Positions 30,586 through 41,476 of a stretch of DNA of 64,000 bases are shown here, one piece after another (the first letter of the stretch is position 1; each line of letters begins with the position of its first letter). The notes below the pieces were generated by a model. The model saw nothing but the letters and a program-made list of their open reading frames with translations. It was not told where the DNA came from and searched no databases. The stretch is from positions 248,001 through 312,000 of the forward strand of contig OY253678.1 of assembly GCA_958009085.1 (NCBI GenBank), read 5' to 3'. A program made the position numbers and the translations under genes. This stretch comes from Protoeuglena noctilucae. Lineage: Eukaryota > Chlorophyta > Pedinophyceae > Marsupiomonadales > Marsupiomonadaceae.

Positions 30586-32846
30586 ATGGGGCGCGTTCGG
30601 CCCCATCCGCTGCTGGAGAAGCTCCAGGAGTGGCCCGGCGAGAAATCCGAGGTTTGCGCGGAGGTCATTGCAAAGCTCAAGAGTTCGAAAGACCTCGCAG
30701 ACGAGTTGATCGGGTACGTTCGTCGCGCAGCGTCGCCGGCAATGCAGTTGCATGTAATCAACTTTTGCACGCTCTCGGTCTCACCGAATGCGCGTTCGCT
30801 GCAGGTACCATGCGGAATGGAAGCTCACGGAGCTCGCCGAGGATGAGAATCTTCCGGCCAGCGATCGCCTCAGTCTCACGCAGACGTTGTGCACCTTGCT
30901 CGCCTCCTGCAGCGACCCTGGGATGACTCTCATTTCCGTGCCGCAAGGGAATGACACTGCAGGTGACAAGGAAGCTGTTCTGTTCCCTCACGGCTTTGGC
31001 TCTTCTGCACCTGGCCCAAAACCCCCCCCAACGCCTCCTAACTCGTCACGCCCGCGCAGACCCGCTGACTTTCTTCGTATCGCTCATCAGCGGCGTCCGC
31101 TCGGAGATGTCTTACGAACAGCAGGAAATGGCGGTCGTCTCTCTGGACTTCTTCGATCGCCTCTGCGCGTCTGAGGGCGGGGCGCGGTCTGTGCTGGCAG
31201 ACGCTGGGCTCTTGCGGGCCCTGCAGGGGGCACTGCGCGTGGCTTGCGAGGCTATCGGCGGCGCAGAGAAGCCCAGTTTCTGGAGCACCCTGACGCAGGC
31301 CGTCCTGTCGTGTGTCTCGTCGTTGGTGGCCTTGGAGGGCAACCTCTGCCATCGCGCCCTCGGGGATGCGGGCTTCGTGAGCTCTCTTGCCGCGTGCGCC
31401 GGTCCTGAGCAGAGCTCGCCGCTGCGAGCCGCCGCGTTCGAGGCCGCGGAGGCCCTCTCGTGCTGCGGCACCCTCGCCCGGGAGGTGGAGGGCCTCTTGG
31501 CACCGGCCGTGGAGGCGGTGGTGGGCGGGGTCACTGACGCCGGGGAGGAGGGGGCGCGGGCGGTGCTGGAGGCCTCGCTGGACGCCTTGCAGACGCTGTG
31601 CTCGGAGCCGGCCCTGGCCCTGCGTGCCACGGAGGCGGGGCTGCTGCGCCACGGCCTGGGATGGGCGACGAGGGGCCCGGTGTCCGTGCGCCGCAAGGCA
31701 CTCCACGCGCTGGCCGCCGTCGCCGCTTCGGACGCGCTTCTCCGGCGGCGCGTTGCGGCGCTCCCGGACTTGATAGCAACCCTGCGACGCAACCTGGGGC
31801 CCGAGGTGGGGGCGGGGCCTGCGGGTGATGGTGAGGGTGAGGGTGAGCGTGAGGGTGAGGGTGCGGGGACGAAAGTGGACGAGGACGAGAGCCCCACGGA
31901 TCGACATGGCCTGGTGCGGGCGGTGTCGATGGTCCTGGAACAGGTGGTGGGTGACGAGGGCGGGCGGAGTGCCGTGGTGGCAGCGGGGTTGCATGAGGCC
32001 CTGGCTGGGCACCTCATCAAGCGCCTGGACAAGGACTCTGTCCTCGTCGTTTCGGGTGACTGCCCGCAAGCCGTCTCGTGTCTGCGCAAGTCGCTGCAGC
32101 TGTGCGGACGAAGCGAGCCCCTTCCTTCCGCGCAGGCTGCCTGGTGCTGGAGATGCTGGCCCGGAAGGGCCCCGCGATTGCCGCCAAGGACCTTGCATGC
32201 ACCAGCCCGTCACTGGTGGACGCGCTGCACCAGTCCATGTCCCACGACCGGCGCTCTTCGCGAATCACGTCGGACGAATTCGACGCCAAGTACCGTCTGT
32301 TCCGGGAACTGACGCCTCTGCGCAGGCGCGCGGTGGGTCTCGTGGCCGCAACCGTCGCGGGCTTCGGCGTCGGAGGTGCGGTGCAGCTGCGCGCAGTCTG
32401 GGCACTGCATGGGGCACACGTTGCCGGGGCACGTGCGAGGGCTGGCACTGACACTTGCTGACGGGCTGGCCGCAGAGTATTTCGTGCCGTCGTGGATGCT
32501 GGCGGTGGCGGCCAGCGCGGTGCTGCTGCGTGGCTCGGACGCCTTCGAGCTGCACGCCACCGTCTTCCCCTGGGCAGCCACGCTCGCCATGGCCACGGCC
32601 GTCGCCTGCGTCGCCGTCAGCTGGGTGGCCCAGACGGTCGCGGTCCGCGCGGCCGTGGGTCTCCTGCTGTGGGTCTCCGTCTTCGTCATCCTGTGGATCC
32701 TGCAGGGCGGCCAGCTCTTCTCACGCATGACTGCCACCGTTGGGGGCCTCGTGACCCTCCAAGGAGCCCTGCACGCCCTGCTGGGGGGCCGCGTCGCCCT
32801 GGTCGTCGTGGCCAGTCTGTCCTTCCTCCTCGAGATGCTCCTGTGA
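30586..32846 (+). CDS. Helical-repeat (ARM-like) protein with C-terminal membrane domain, unknown
   Basis: The ATG at 30586 starts MGRVRPHPLLEKLQEWPGE; about 700 residues are read over some five exons. The first two thirds consist of alpha-helical pairs rich in Leu/Ala (LLRALQGALRVACEAIGG, ALDALQTLCSEPALALRATE-like segments, KALHALAAVAASDALLRRR), typical of armadillo/HEAT folds. An acidic linker near 31820-31880 is encoded by a GGTGAG hexanucleotide run. After GCLVLEMLARKGPAIAAKDL and SSRITSDEFDAKYRLFREL, the C-terminus (about 32480-32846) has about four hydrophobic helices, for example WMLAVAASAVLL, WAATLAMATAVACVAVSWVA, AVGLLLWVSVFVILWIL and VALVVVASLSFLLEMLL. That suggests an organelle or ER membrane protein with a large soluble repeat domain. 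I do not recognise an orthologue. Confidence 0.68.
31821..31862 (+). repeat. GGTGAG hexanucleotide microsatellite in coding sequence
   Basis: About six units of GGTGAG (one reads GCGTGAG) are translated as a Gly-Glu run within the helical-repeat membrane protein. Each unit matches the 5' splice-site consensus, so the run is a string of potential cryptic donors inside an exon. Confidence 0.8.
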
Positions 32847-32935
32847 TTCTATCAGTGGTAGTATGGCTACCGTGACGGCGTTGGCAAACTCCTGTCATCA
32901 GCCGGCCCAGACACACGCCCTCAGGAAGGCTGCCT

Positions 32936-35762
32936 TCATTGAACCACGATGGTCGTGCCTATGGCGCGCATGGCATCGAGTGCAGTGCGGCTGCCCCTGG
33001 TCGCCGCCACCCCCAGCACCTGCCACCCCACCGCCTCCGCCACCCCACCCCCCGGCCCCCCTCCCTTGGGCCACTCCACCAGCGGCGACCGCTCCAGGCA
33101 TAGCCGTCCCAACAGCGCCAAGGCCTCCCCGTTGCCAGCCAGGCACGCCTGCTCCAACAAACCCAAAGCCCTGCGAGCCAGCAAAAGATGCGAGCAGCGA
33201 TGCGGTGGCATGTCCGAGGGGGACTGCAGGCTCACGCGCACCCTGGGCGGCAGCCATCCCCCTAGACATTATCACTCCGATATTGGAACCTACCTCTCGG
33301 TCTGCCCAGCGTCCAGGAAGTGCTGTGCCAGTCGCGCCATGGCCCGGTGGTCGCCGTCGGCAGCCGCGCGCTCGTAGATCTTGACCGCAGCCAGCATGCT
33401 CGCGCTGTATCCTGCCCTCGATGACTCCGCCGCGCCCTTTCCCGCTGCGGAGACGTGCGAAGGCATCTGTGACCATCGCTTCTCAACATGTGCGCGACCC
33501 ACCCTAGCACCACAGCCGCATGTCCTCACGTACGGCCTCCCACTCCGCGTCCCGCTCCATCAGCAGCGCCAGCGTGTATAGCAGGTCCCCCTTGCGCCCC
33601 GCCAGTCCCTGCGTGGCCCGCCACAGTGCTTCCTTCGCCTCGACCGCCTGCCCCCGCCGCGCCAGGCACACGCCCCAGTTGCCCGCCCCCGCCAGGGATC
33701 CGTGGGCAGAAGCATCGCGGAAGAAGGCCACCACGTCCTCCTCGGAAGGCGCTCCCCCTATGCCATCCTGAGAGAGACGCGGGCGAGGGACGGGGCGTGT
33801 GAGCGAGGCTTCCAGAGCAACCCCCCATGCAGACGCACACATACATGCCCGTCACCTCCGCGCACACCCCCAGGTTGTTCAGGGCCGCTCCCGACGCCCG
33901 CACGCGCGAGGCCCGGGTCAGCAGCTCCCTCGCCACCGCGTCCGCCCCTGGAACACCCCCCAGCGTAGGTGCCCTTCCCTCCAGCAACATCACAGCCAGG
34001 TTGTTGAGGGCCACGGGATGGTTAGCCTCCGATGCCTGCACCGCAGAACGAGAGTTCGACAGTCTGGTGCCAGTCCAGTGCTAGCCAACTCAAACAGCCC
34101 TTCAGTCATGGCCTCGCCTTCAGGTAGAGTCGCTCGGCTTCTGCGGGGTCTTTGGGGCCGTCGTCGGCACCAGACTCGAGTAGGAACGCCAGGTCCACGG
34201 CGGCATCCACCTGCCCCGCCTGGGCTGCACGGCTCAGCAGGCTGCGGACCCGGCCGGCCGTCCCCGCACTGGACGAGGTGCGCGGGTGCGGGCTGTCGTG
34301 GTACCTGCGAGCATGACACAGACAGGCCACTTGCCGCCAAGGCACGCAGGCGAGGTCTGCACATCACAGCCCTCGCTGCTCCTCACGTGAGCAGGGCCAC
34401 CCAGTACAATGCGTCGGGGTGCCCGCCCTCGGCCGCCTTCTCCAAGCACTCCCGCGCCTTGCCCCGGTCCATGCGCAGGCCCCGCTCGCCTCGGAAGAGG
34501 CACGTGCCGAGCTTCAGCAGAGCCTCCATGTTGCCTGCCTCCGCCTCCAAGCTCAAAGCATCCGCCTCCGCATCCCAAGCGCCCGACAGACCGCGGCGGC
34601 TGCGGGGCTCGGGCGCGCCGACCGAGGCCGGCGCGGGGGCCATGCGCGTGGAAGGGACCGCGCTGGCCCATGACACGTTGCGGTGGTGCGAGGCGCGAGG
34701 GCCCGTGTGCGGCGAAGCGGCGGCCGAGGGGCGGTGGTGCGACGGACGGGTGCGGGGCGGGAGAGGGGACCTGGAGGAGCGCGGTGCGGGAATCGGACAT
34801 GACCACGCTACAACGCTCCACGACCTGGACCTCCCCACCCGGCACCTGCCCGTGCGTGCCCCTGCCGCCGACCCACCTGTGCAGGGACTGCGAGAAGACA
34901 GCGCCGGTGACGGGCCGCTCCTCCTCTGGCTCCGCCTTAGACCCCCCCGGGAGGTCCCAAATGGGCCGCGCGACGTTTGGGACGGTGCCCTCGGCCGCTG
35001 GGGCCAGGGGGACCCCCGCGACGTGGTGGAAGAGGTCGACCGCATGGCGCTGGAAGGCGTTGATGGCTTTGTCGAGTTGCCTGCATGCATGGGGAGGTTG
35101 TGATTGGTTTGTCAGTCATGAGACGGGGCAGGGTGCTGATTGAGGAAGGGGCACAGGCGCACCGCACGCAGGAGAGGAGCTCGGTGGTGAAGAAGGTGTC
35201 GCGGTTGATGAGCTTGAAGGTGCGGGAGAGACGGTGGACGTTGGCACCCGCACGGTCGAGGTCCAGGTGCAGGCGGCGCACCGGGGCGTCCCAGGGGAGG
35301 GCGGCTGGCGGGAGCGCGCTCGGGCCGCTTTGAACCGCACGCGACAGCTGGATGACCTGGTCGAGCTGCGGGGCGGAGCGCGGGGCGGATAGCGAGACAT
35401 CAGAGCTTGTCGAGGGCGCAGGAGCGCGCGGGCCATTCAAAAGTGCGGGGCACTGCATGCCACAAGCCCCAGAGCTTGTGCAGACAGCTGTATGATGGGT
35501 GCCGCATCACCTTCTCCTCCACCGCCTGCTTGCTGAGCTGCGTCTCGCGTATGAGATGCGACCGCGAGGACTCCTTCAGCCCCTTCTTCTCGGCACAGGT
35601 CGCGATATTGTTTAAGCAGAGAAGCAGCTTGGCCCTCGCATCGCCCAGCTGGGCCTCAAATACCGCACCACGATCCCCCGCTGATGGCTGGGTATCCAAC
35701 CTCGTGACGTCGATATCGTCCCCTCGGTCGGGGTGCCCCTTGCGGGGCAGACAGCGCAGCAT
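32936..35762 (-). CDS. Sel1-like repeat (TPR-like) protein
   Basis: Sel1 repeats are 36-residue helical pairs that scaffold protein complexes. The ATG at 35762 gives a first exon with LLLCLNNIATCAEKKGLKES. Next comes a helical exon (LDQVIQLSRAVQ ... VHRLSRTFKLINRDTFF). Repeat units follow across exons: EAGNMEALLKLGTCLFRGE with KARECLEKAAEGGHPDALYW; AAQAGQVDAAVDLAFLLESG; NHPVALNNLAVMLLEGRAP with ASGAALNNLGVCAEV; SLAGAGNWGVCLARRG; KIYERAAADGDHRAMARLAQ; GLLEQACLAGNGEALALLG. The protein ends TTIVVQ at 32936. Sel1 repeats are clear from the A.G...A...L pattern. The partner is unknown. Its 3' end lies about 90 bp from that of the convergent membrane protein. Confidence 0.8.
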
Positions 35763-36425
35763 CCACGGCGCCGTTGTCACCGCGACCTAGCCTTCGCCGT
35801 GCACGGTCGCTTCAAATGCATCCATCCGGCGCGGGTTTCTTTCTAGTGCTGCTATACAGGTGGGCCATCTGTCGCGTCAGAGAGCTTGTCCGCTTGAGCG
35901 GTGGGGAGCTGACATGCACGTGCAGCACACCTTAGCCTGCGCGCCTTCAAGCACTTCACACCCACCTCGGCTGTCACTTTTGACGCTTTTTGCTGCAGCC
36001 TCGCCGTTGCTGAGGCCGAGGCGCTGCACACTTTAACCCTAAGCTGCATCTCTTGGGATTTTTGGAGGGCCTTGACCGGAGTTAGCAGCTCCCATTGGCA
36101 TTCATAGATAGCGCTTAGCCCCGACTTGCGGGGTCCCCGCTGGCAATAGCTGTGTGGTGAGCCGGCCCTTTGCATGCCCTGCCTCGCGCCGTGGCAAGCC
36201 ATTATAACCGTTATTCTTGCCAAGAGCGTGTCATTGGATGCCACACTGCCTGTCTCGCCCGCCTCTGCTGCCTCAGCGCGCACAAGCTCCGCTTGGCAGG
36301 TCATGCTCGCGACAGGTTTTGCTCGCAGACGGGCCAGGAGGGCTTTCGCAATCGTCGTTAGTCACCCACTGCATCAAAGTCCACTCCATTAATCCTCGGC
36401 TGCCCCGGGGGCGCTGGGCCACGTC
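35763..36425. other. Divergent intergenic region, lower GC
   Basis: About 660 bp between the Sel1 gene and the next plus-strand gene. It has clearly lower GC than neighbouring coding DNA, with T-rich and A-rich patches (for example around 35990 and 36060). A 150-residue minus-strand open frame (35852-36304) crosses it, but its codons do not share the strong third-position G/C bias of the real genes. Confidence 0.4.
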
Positions 36426-39400
36426 ATGTCAGGCCCGCCGGACCCCTGGGACCCCGTGGCGGGGCGAAAGAGCGTCGGGGAGGGACGGCGCGGCGCGAAA
36501 AGCCGCATGGGAGTAGAGGGGCGAGCGGACTCTCTGGCAACGGAGGAGTTCCACGCGGCGACGGCCCTGGAGAGGATCGGTTGGGGCGTGGGCCAGGTGC
36601 CGTGGTCGTCGGCCCACGGCGCCGTCTCTCACGGCCACCCTGGCGAAGAGGAGGATCACCTGGGGTCATTCAGGCGCCAGAATCGACCCATGACCGCCGC
36701 GCCGGGCGGGTGGCGCGGTGCCGGGGGCGAGGACGGCAGTGTGGGTCCCAGCATGTCGCCCACCGGGGGACCAAGGCAGGGGCCCCATGCAAAGCAGCCG
36801 CGACCCTCGACAGCCCCGGCCGGCCCTCGGTCTCGCCGCGTGCAGTCGGTGGAGTCCCGAGCACGCCAGAGCGTCGCCGCAAGGCTAGGTGAGATCCACC
36901 CCTCCAGCGGGACAGCCTTGCTGCTGTTGTCTGGCCATGCTCAGCGCTGCAGCTATTGAGAAGGTGCGTGCCTTAACTCACGCAGGCCACCTCCCCGCGG
37001 CACTGGCGACCGCGCACGCCCGGCAGGTGCTGCTAGGGGGTTCCGTGGAGGGTGCCAAGTTTGAATCGGAGGCCAAGCGAAGGGGCCGCATCAGCAGCAG
37101 CTTGAAGGGTTCGACGGAGCATAGGGGCAGCCCGCAGCCCATGTACGCGGAGGAGATGTTCCGACCGCAGAGCTCCTCAGGTACGGCACAAGGCTGGGAA
37201 CGTGGCAGGTCACTCACAGGTCTGTTGCGACAGCCATGCGCTGTCTGTGCGTGTTGATGTTGTTGTTCCTACCAACAGGGCCTTGTGCGACTTCGCCCGC
37301 ACATGTCCTGCCCGCAGTGACCCAGCAGCTCTTCTTCCAGAGCCGCTCGCGGCCGCATTCGGCGCACCCGGGGACGGGCGGCCGCATGGTGACGTCTTGG
37401 GCGGACGCGGCGGCGGAGGCGGACGCGGACGCCGAGCGCGTGGCCATCCAGCGCCAGTTGCTGCGCGTCGCGGGGCCCATCGACCTGCAGTCGGCCGAGC
37501 ACAAGCAGATTGCCGACACGGCCGTGTGGGCGGCCGAGGAGGGCAAGATGCGGGGGACCATGGTGCGTGTCTGTTGCCCTCCACCTGGCACACGGTGGCG
37601 ACTGTCGGATGTCTTTTGCCAGGCCCCACGATGATTGCGGTGGTGACCTGCGAGGCGTGGCCGCTGCAGATGCACTGGGAGGCGACGTTGGAGAAGTCCC
37701 CCAACATCGCCGTGTACGCGGGCCCCGTGGCCAAGCTGGAGCGGGCGCTGCTGAACCTGCAGGGCCGCAAGCCCGAGATCGTGGGGAAGATCGTCGAGAT
37801 ATGCAAGCTCCTCATCGTCGTGGGGCCGCCCAAGAACGAGCAGGACGGCTCCCGCTTCGACAGGTGACGCGGGGGACATGAGCCCTGTGGCGTGCGGACA
37901 CTGCCAGGTGTGGCAAGCCCTTCTGCACATGCGCCCTTCTCCACGCCTCTCCTAAGGTCACCTGGCGTCCCTCACGCGCAGGTTCCTGGCCCTGTGCACC
38001 AGCGAGGGCATGCACCAGCGCCTCGAGTGCCCCACGGCAGAGACCTTGGAGATTCTTCTCACCCATGTCGCGCCCGACCTGGGGTCTGACCAGCAGTTCA
38101 AGGTCCTGCCCAAGGCGAGCCGCAGTCTAGGTCTTCCTGCCGTTGCCGCGCTGGGCTGACTTGACACAACGAGCAGGTGCCTTGTCACTTGGTTCGTCGC
38201 CGTTGCCACCGCCCATCCTCACCAAGCCCTGCCCCGCCTCCCACGCAGCCGGGGGCGGCCAGCGACCCGCGCCTCACGGTCCTCGCCTTCCTGCTTTTTT
38301 TGTTCAAATTCATTGAGAACCCCGCGCTCATGATGTCCGACAGCCAGCGTGGGCAGATGACGGCCCTCTCCGCGATGGCCTGCTGCTGGAAGTTCCTGCG
38401 AAGGCGAGAGAGGGCGCTTTGAGTGATCACATTGTTTTGCTCGGCTGAGAGATCCCACCCAGTTTGACAGCGCTTGACTTCACCTCTCACTCAACCCGTA
38501 CTGTAGGAGCGGCGGTGTGCGATGCGCCTCCTTATTCTGCTTGCAGCGACACGGTGCCTCACCCGGACTACGGCTGGCTAGCCATGGTGCAGATGGACGC
38601 GATGCTGACCAAGTGGCTCGGCGCGACCGACCACGCCGTCGAGGCGTCGGTGTTTGGTGAGTAATGAGCCGCAATGGCCGCGCATTCGCTGCCACCAACC
38701 AGTCCCCTGCAAGGGCCTCCACCCGCTTCGAGCTGCCGGCCTTTTCTAGACAATATCTGTGTACATGTCTTGTCACACTCACCTCCCACCCCACCACCAT
38801 CCCCGCAGCCCGCGGTGCCTGCGACGTCCTTGCGTCCATTGTCAAGCGCCTCCTGCAGCTGCACCCCGTGCTCCACGAATCGCGGGCCTACACGTCCCTT
38901 CGGCAGCACCTGGTCCAGATGTTCAGCCGGGGGGAGATGGAGAGGAGGAACTGGAGCAAGCTCATCTGCCGCAACATCGGTGATCGTGCGGCTGCGTCTC
39001 TGTGCAGTGGGTCGAGTGGATCTTTGTCAATCAGTATGGGTCTTTTGTGCTAATGTGACGTCATGCCGCTCACTGCGCCCACCCACTCTGTCCGCCCTTC
39101 CCACCCCGCCTCGCAGGCAAGATGATGTCGGTGCTGCCGGTGCCCCTGGCTCAGCTGGACAAGTCGGGGCAGCGGGGGCCCCTCACCCCGGGGGACAAGC
39201 TGCGGGGATCCCAGAGCTTTGCCCTGGACGCCAAGGGGTCACCCCGGCACCCGCGCCTGGCGTGCACGAGCTCCCCCGAGGCCCGGGCGCGGCCGCGGTC
39301 GGCGCGGGGGAGGCTGCTGGAGGGGGTGGAGGTGGAGGACGCGGCGTCTGTGGCCGTCCGCAAGTCGGGCATCCTCCTCGGGCAGCTGCCGGACTTCTTG

Positions 39401-40667
39401 ACCGCAGCCATCCCGACGGACGAGGGCGCCCACGTCAACCGCAGTGGAAAGGAGGCGCCTGCCGTCGCGGGTGTGGGCGCGGGGGCGACTGGCGCGCCCA
39501 AACCCACGCGCACCGCGCTGGTGTCGCAGGTGCGCCGACCGCCCACCAACTCGGCCGCATGTCACATTGGCTGCACGCCGACTCGGCACGATCCTTGCCT
39601 CACAGCGCCCTCGCCCGCCAGCTTCTCTGCGTTCCCCTGCGACCATTCCTGCGTCCGTTCTCCGCCCCAGGTGTCGGTCGCCGCCCACCGCGTGCAGCGG
39701 AGCCGGCAGGACAGCGTGGGCAGCGTGGCAAGCAACACCCAGGGCCGCGCGCACCGTATGGTGGTGGCGGGCCACGTGGCGGGCACGGCGTGGCGCATGT
39801 CCATGACCCGGGGGCCCCGCGATCCCGGCGCAGGCGCCCCGGGCACGCCGCGCGCCGTGTCCCTGGCGCACTCGCACTCGCAGTCGCTCCAACGGAGTGC
39901 GGGCGAGGTGGGCGAGGGTGCAGCCGGTGCCTGGTCGGCATCAGCGTCCAAGGCAAGGGCCACGGCGCTGTGGAGCCAGGCGGAGCACGCGGTTGCGGGG
40001 TCGGGGGTGGGGCCGATGGGGAGCGGGGGCACGGAGGGCGTCGTGCCGCGGAGCCTGGCCCGGGCCGTGACGGCCAAGGAGCAGACGGTGGCAGAGGCGG
40101 TGGCGGCGGCGACGAGGAGGGCGCGGGAGGTGCGGGATGCCCGGGAGGCGCGGGAGGTGGAGAAGGAGCGGGAGAGGGAGCGCGGGAAGGCGCGTGTGTC
40201 GCGGATGCTGCTGACGGGGGCGGGGGTGGGCGTGGAGGTGGAGATCATGCCGTCGCGGCAGATCCGGCGTCCCCGGCCGGCCTCCGTGGCCCTCAAGTCC
40301 TCCGCCCGAGTCTCTGCCATGGTCCTGCGGTGAGCTTTTGTATAACGCGAGGTGCACGCGATTGCTTTCTGAGGCGAGTAGGCCTGGCGGATGGGAGGTG
40401 CATCTTTGCCCACGTTCTCGCAGTCCGGAGGACTTCTTTGGGGAGGGCGAGGACATGATGGCGGAGGAGCATGAGCAGATGGAGCTCCATCGCCTGGCTC
40501 GCACGAGGCGCAACTACTTCATCACCGAAGCCATGCAGGGCAACGAGATGGCGCTGCGGCTTTTCGACGGGAAGGTGGGGTGGAACCCCGACGGGGTGCT
40601 GGCGCAGCGGAGGCGACGGCTTGCACGGGTGCAGCAGTCGGCGCAGACGGGCAAAGGCGGCATGTAG
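36426..40667 (+). CDS. Unknown multi-exon protein with disordered N- and C-terminal regions
   Basis: The ATG at 36426 starts MSGPPDPWDPVAGRKS. The N-terminal 170 residues are Ser/Pro/Arg-rich. A helical middle follows over some seven exons: LTHAGHLPAALATAHARQVLL, VAIQRQLLRVAGPIDLQSAE, HWEATLEKSPNIAVYAGPV, KIVEICKLLIVVGPPKNE, FLALCTSEGMHQRLECP, LTVLAFLLFLFKFIENPALMM, GWLAMVQMDAMLTKWLG and ILVQ-type ASIVKRLLQLHPVLHESRA. Then comes a long basic/Ala-rich low-complexity exon (39120-40330), and a final exon (EDFFGEGEDMMAEEHEQMEL ... NEMALRLFDGKVGWNPDGVL) ending at 40667. The helical part resembles an alpha-solenoid; I found no catalytic motif and know no orthologue. Exon joins between 37.0 and 39.1 kb were inferred from CAG/GT sites and open frames. 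Confidence 0.6.
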
Positions 40668-40685
40668 GGGAGAGGCTGGGGAGAA

Positions 40686-40747
40686 GCTTCAACGTTTAAC
40701 ACACACGATTCGTGATGCTTCAACGTTTAACACACACGATTCGTGAT
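40686..40747. repeat. 31-bp perfect tandem duplication in a 3' flank
   Basis: Copies are 40686-40716 and 40717-40747, each starting GCTTCAACGTTTAACACACA. They lie 20 bp after the stop of the preceding gene, presumably in its 3' UTR. No terminal features of a mobile element are seen. Confidence 0.95.
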
Positions 40748-41476
40748 GCAAGCACACAAGTTTGCATAGACAAAGGAACCTAGTCCAGGGTGGCAATTCT
40801 CATACGCCACTAAGCCGCCTACACACGGCCAACTGCACCTAAGGAACTGATGATCTTAGACAACAAAAAACATCCCTCTACGTCCGCTCCGAGGACCGGC
40901 CCCCGAGCAGGGGCGCCCCAATGCTCTCGTCGTGGCCTGGCCCGACGCTGCTGGCCGCAGACGAGGCAGGGCCGTACTCCTCCGCAGACGGGTGCACCCT
41001 CGCCGCGCCGCCCCTCGCCCGGGACGCCGCCCGACCCAGCCGCGCCGCATCCGATTGCCGCCCGCTGATCAGACCCACACCTTCGTCCGCAGCTGCGTCA
41101 TACGGCCCATCACCGCTCCGCGTCTCTGCATGCTGCTCGGCGGGGGCCACGCGGCGGCTGACCCCCGAGTGCTGCCGCGCGGGCGGGGCTCCCCGGGCTC
41201 CACCGCGGCCGAAACCCTGGCTCGGCCCCTGCTCCCCCGGCTGCAGGGTTGCAGCGCTCTCCGCCACCTCCACTCTCGCAGTCACCACGGACGGAGTGAG
41301 GGGCTCCCTAACATCCACCAAGTTAGCCCCGCCCTGCGCCTGCTTCGGGTCGCCGTCCCGCGCATGCGAGCGCACGCTCGACTCCGGCACCCACGACCGG
41401 TCCAGTGTCAGACCCGGGGCCTCCGCTGCGGCCCCGCTCCTTCCCGGCGTTAGGTTGCTTGGCCGCCTCAGCTCGT
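40748..41476. other. Convergent intergenic region with an open minus-strand frame
   Basis: Between the unknown gene and the HIR gene. The minus strand is open from about 41490 down to 40878, in a frame different from the HIR exon that precedes it, with a balanced Ser/Ala/Glu/Arg composition ending LLGGRSSERT. HIR proteins normally end where the HIR frame stops (41477), so this is most likely 3' UTR. An alternative 3' exon cannot be excluded. Confidence 0.4.

Noticed and set aside
35852-36304. 150-residue minus-strand frame as a small gene
   Set aside because: Codon third positions lack the G/C bias of real genes here, the region has low GC, and no motif is visible.
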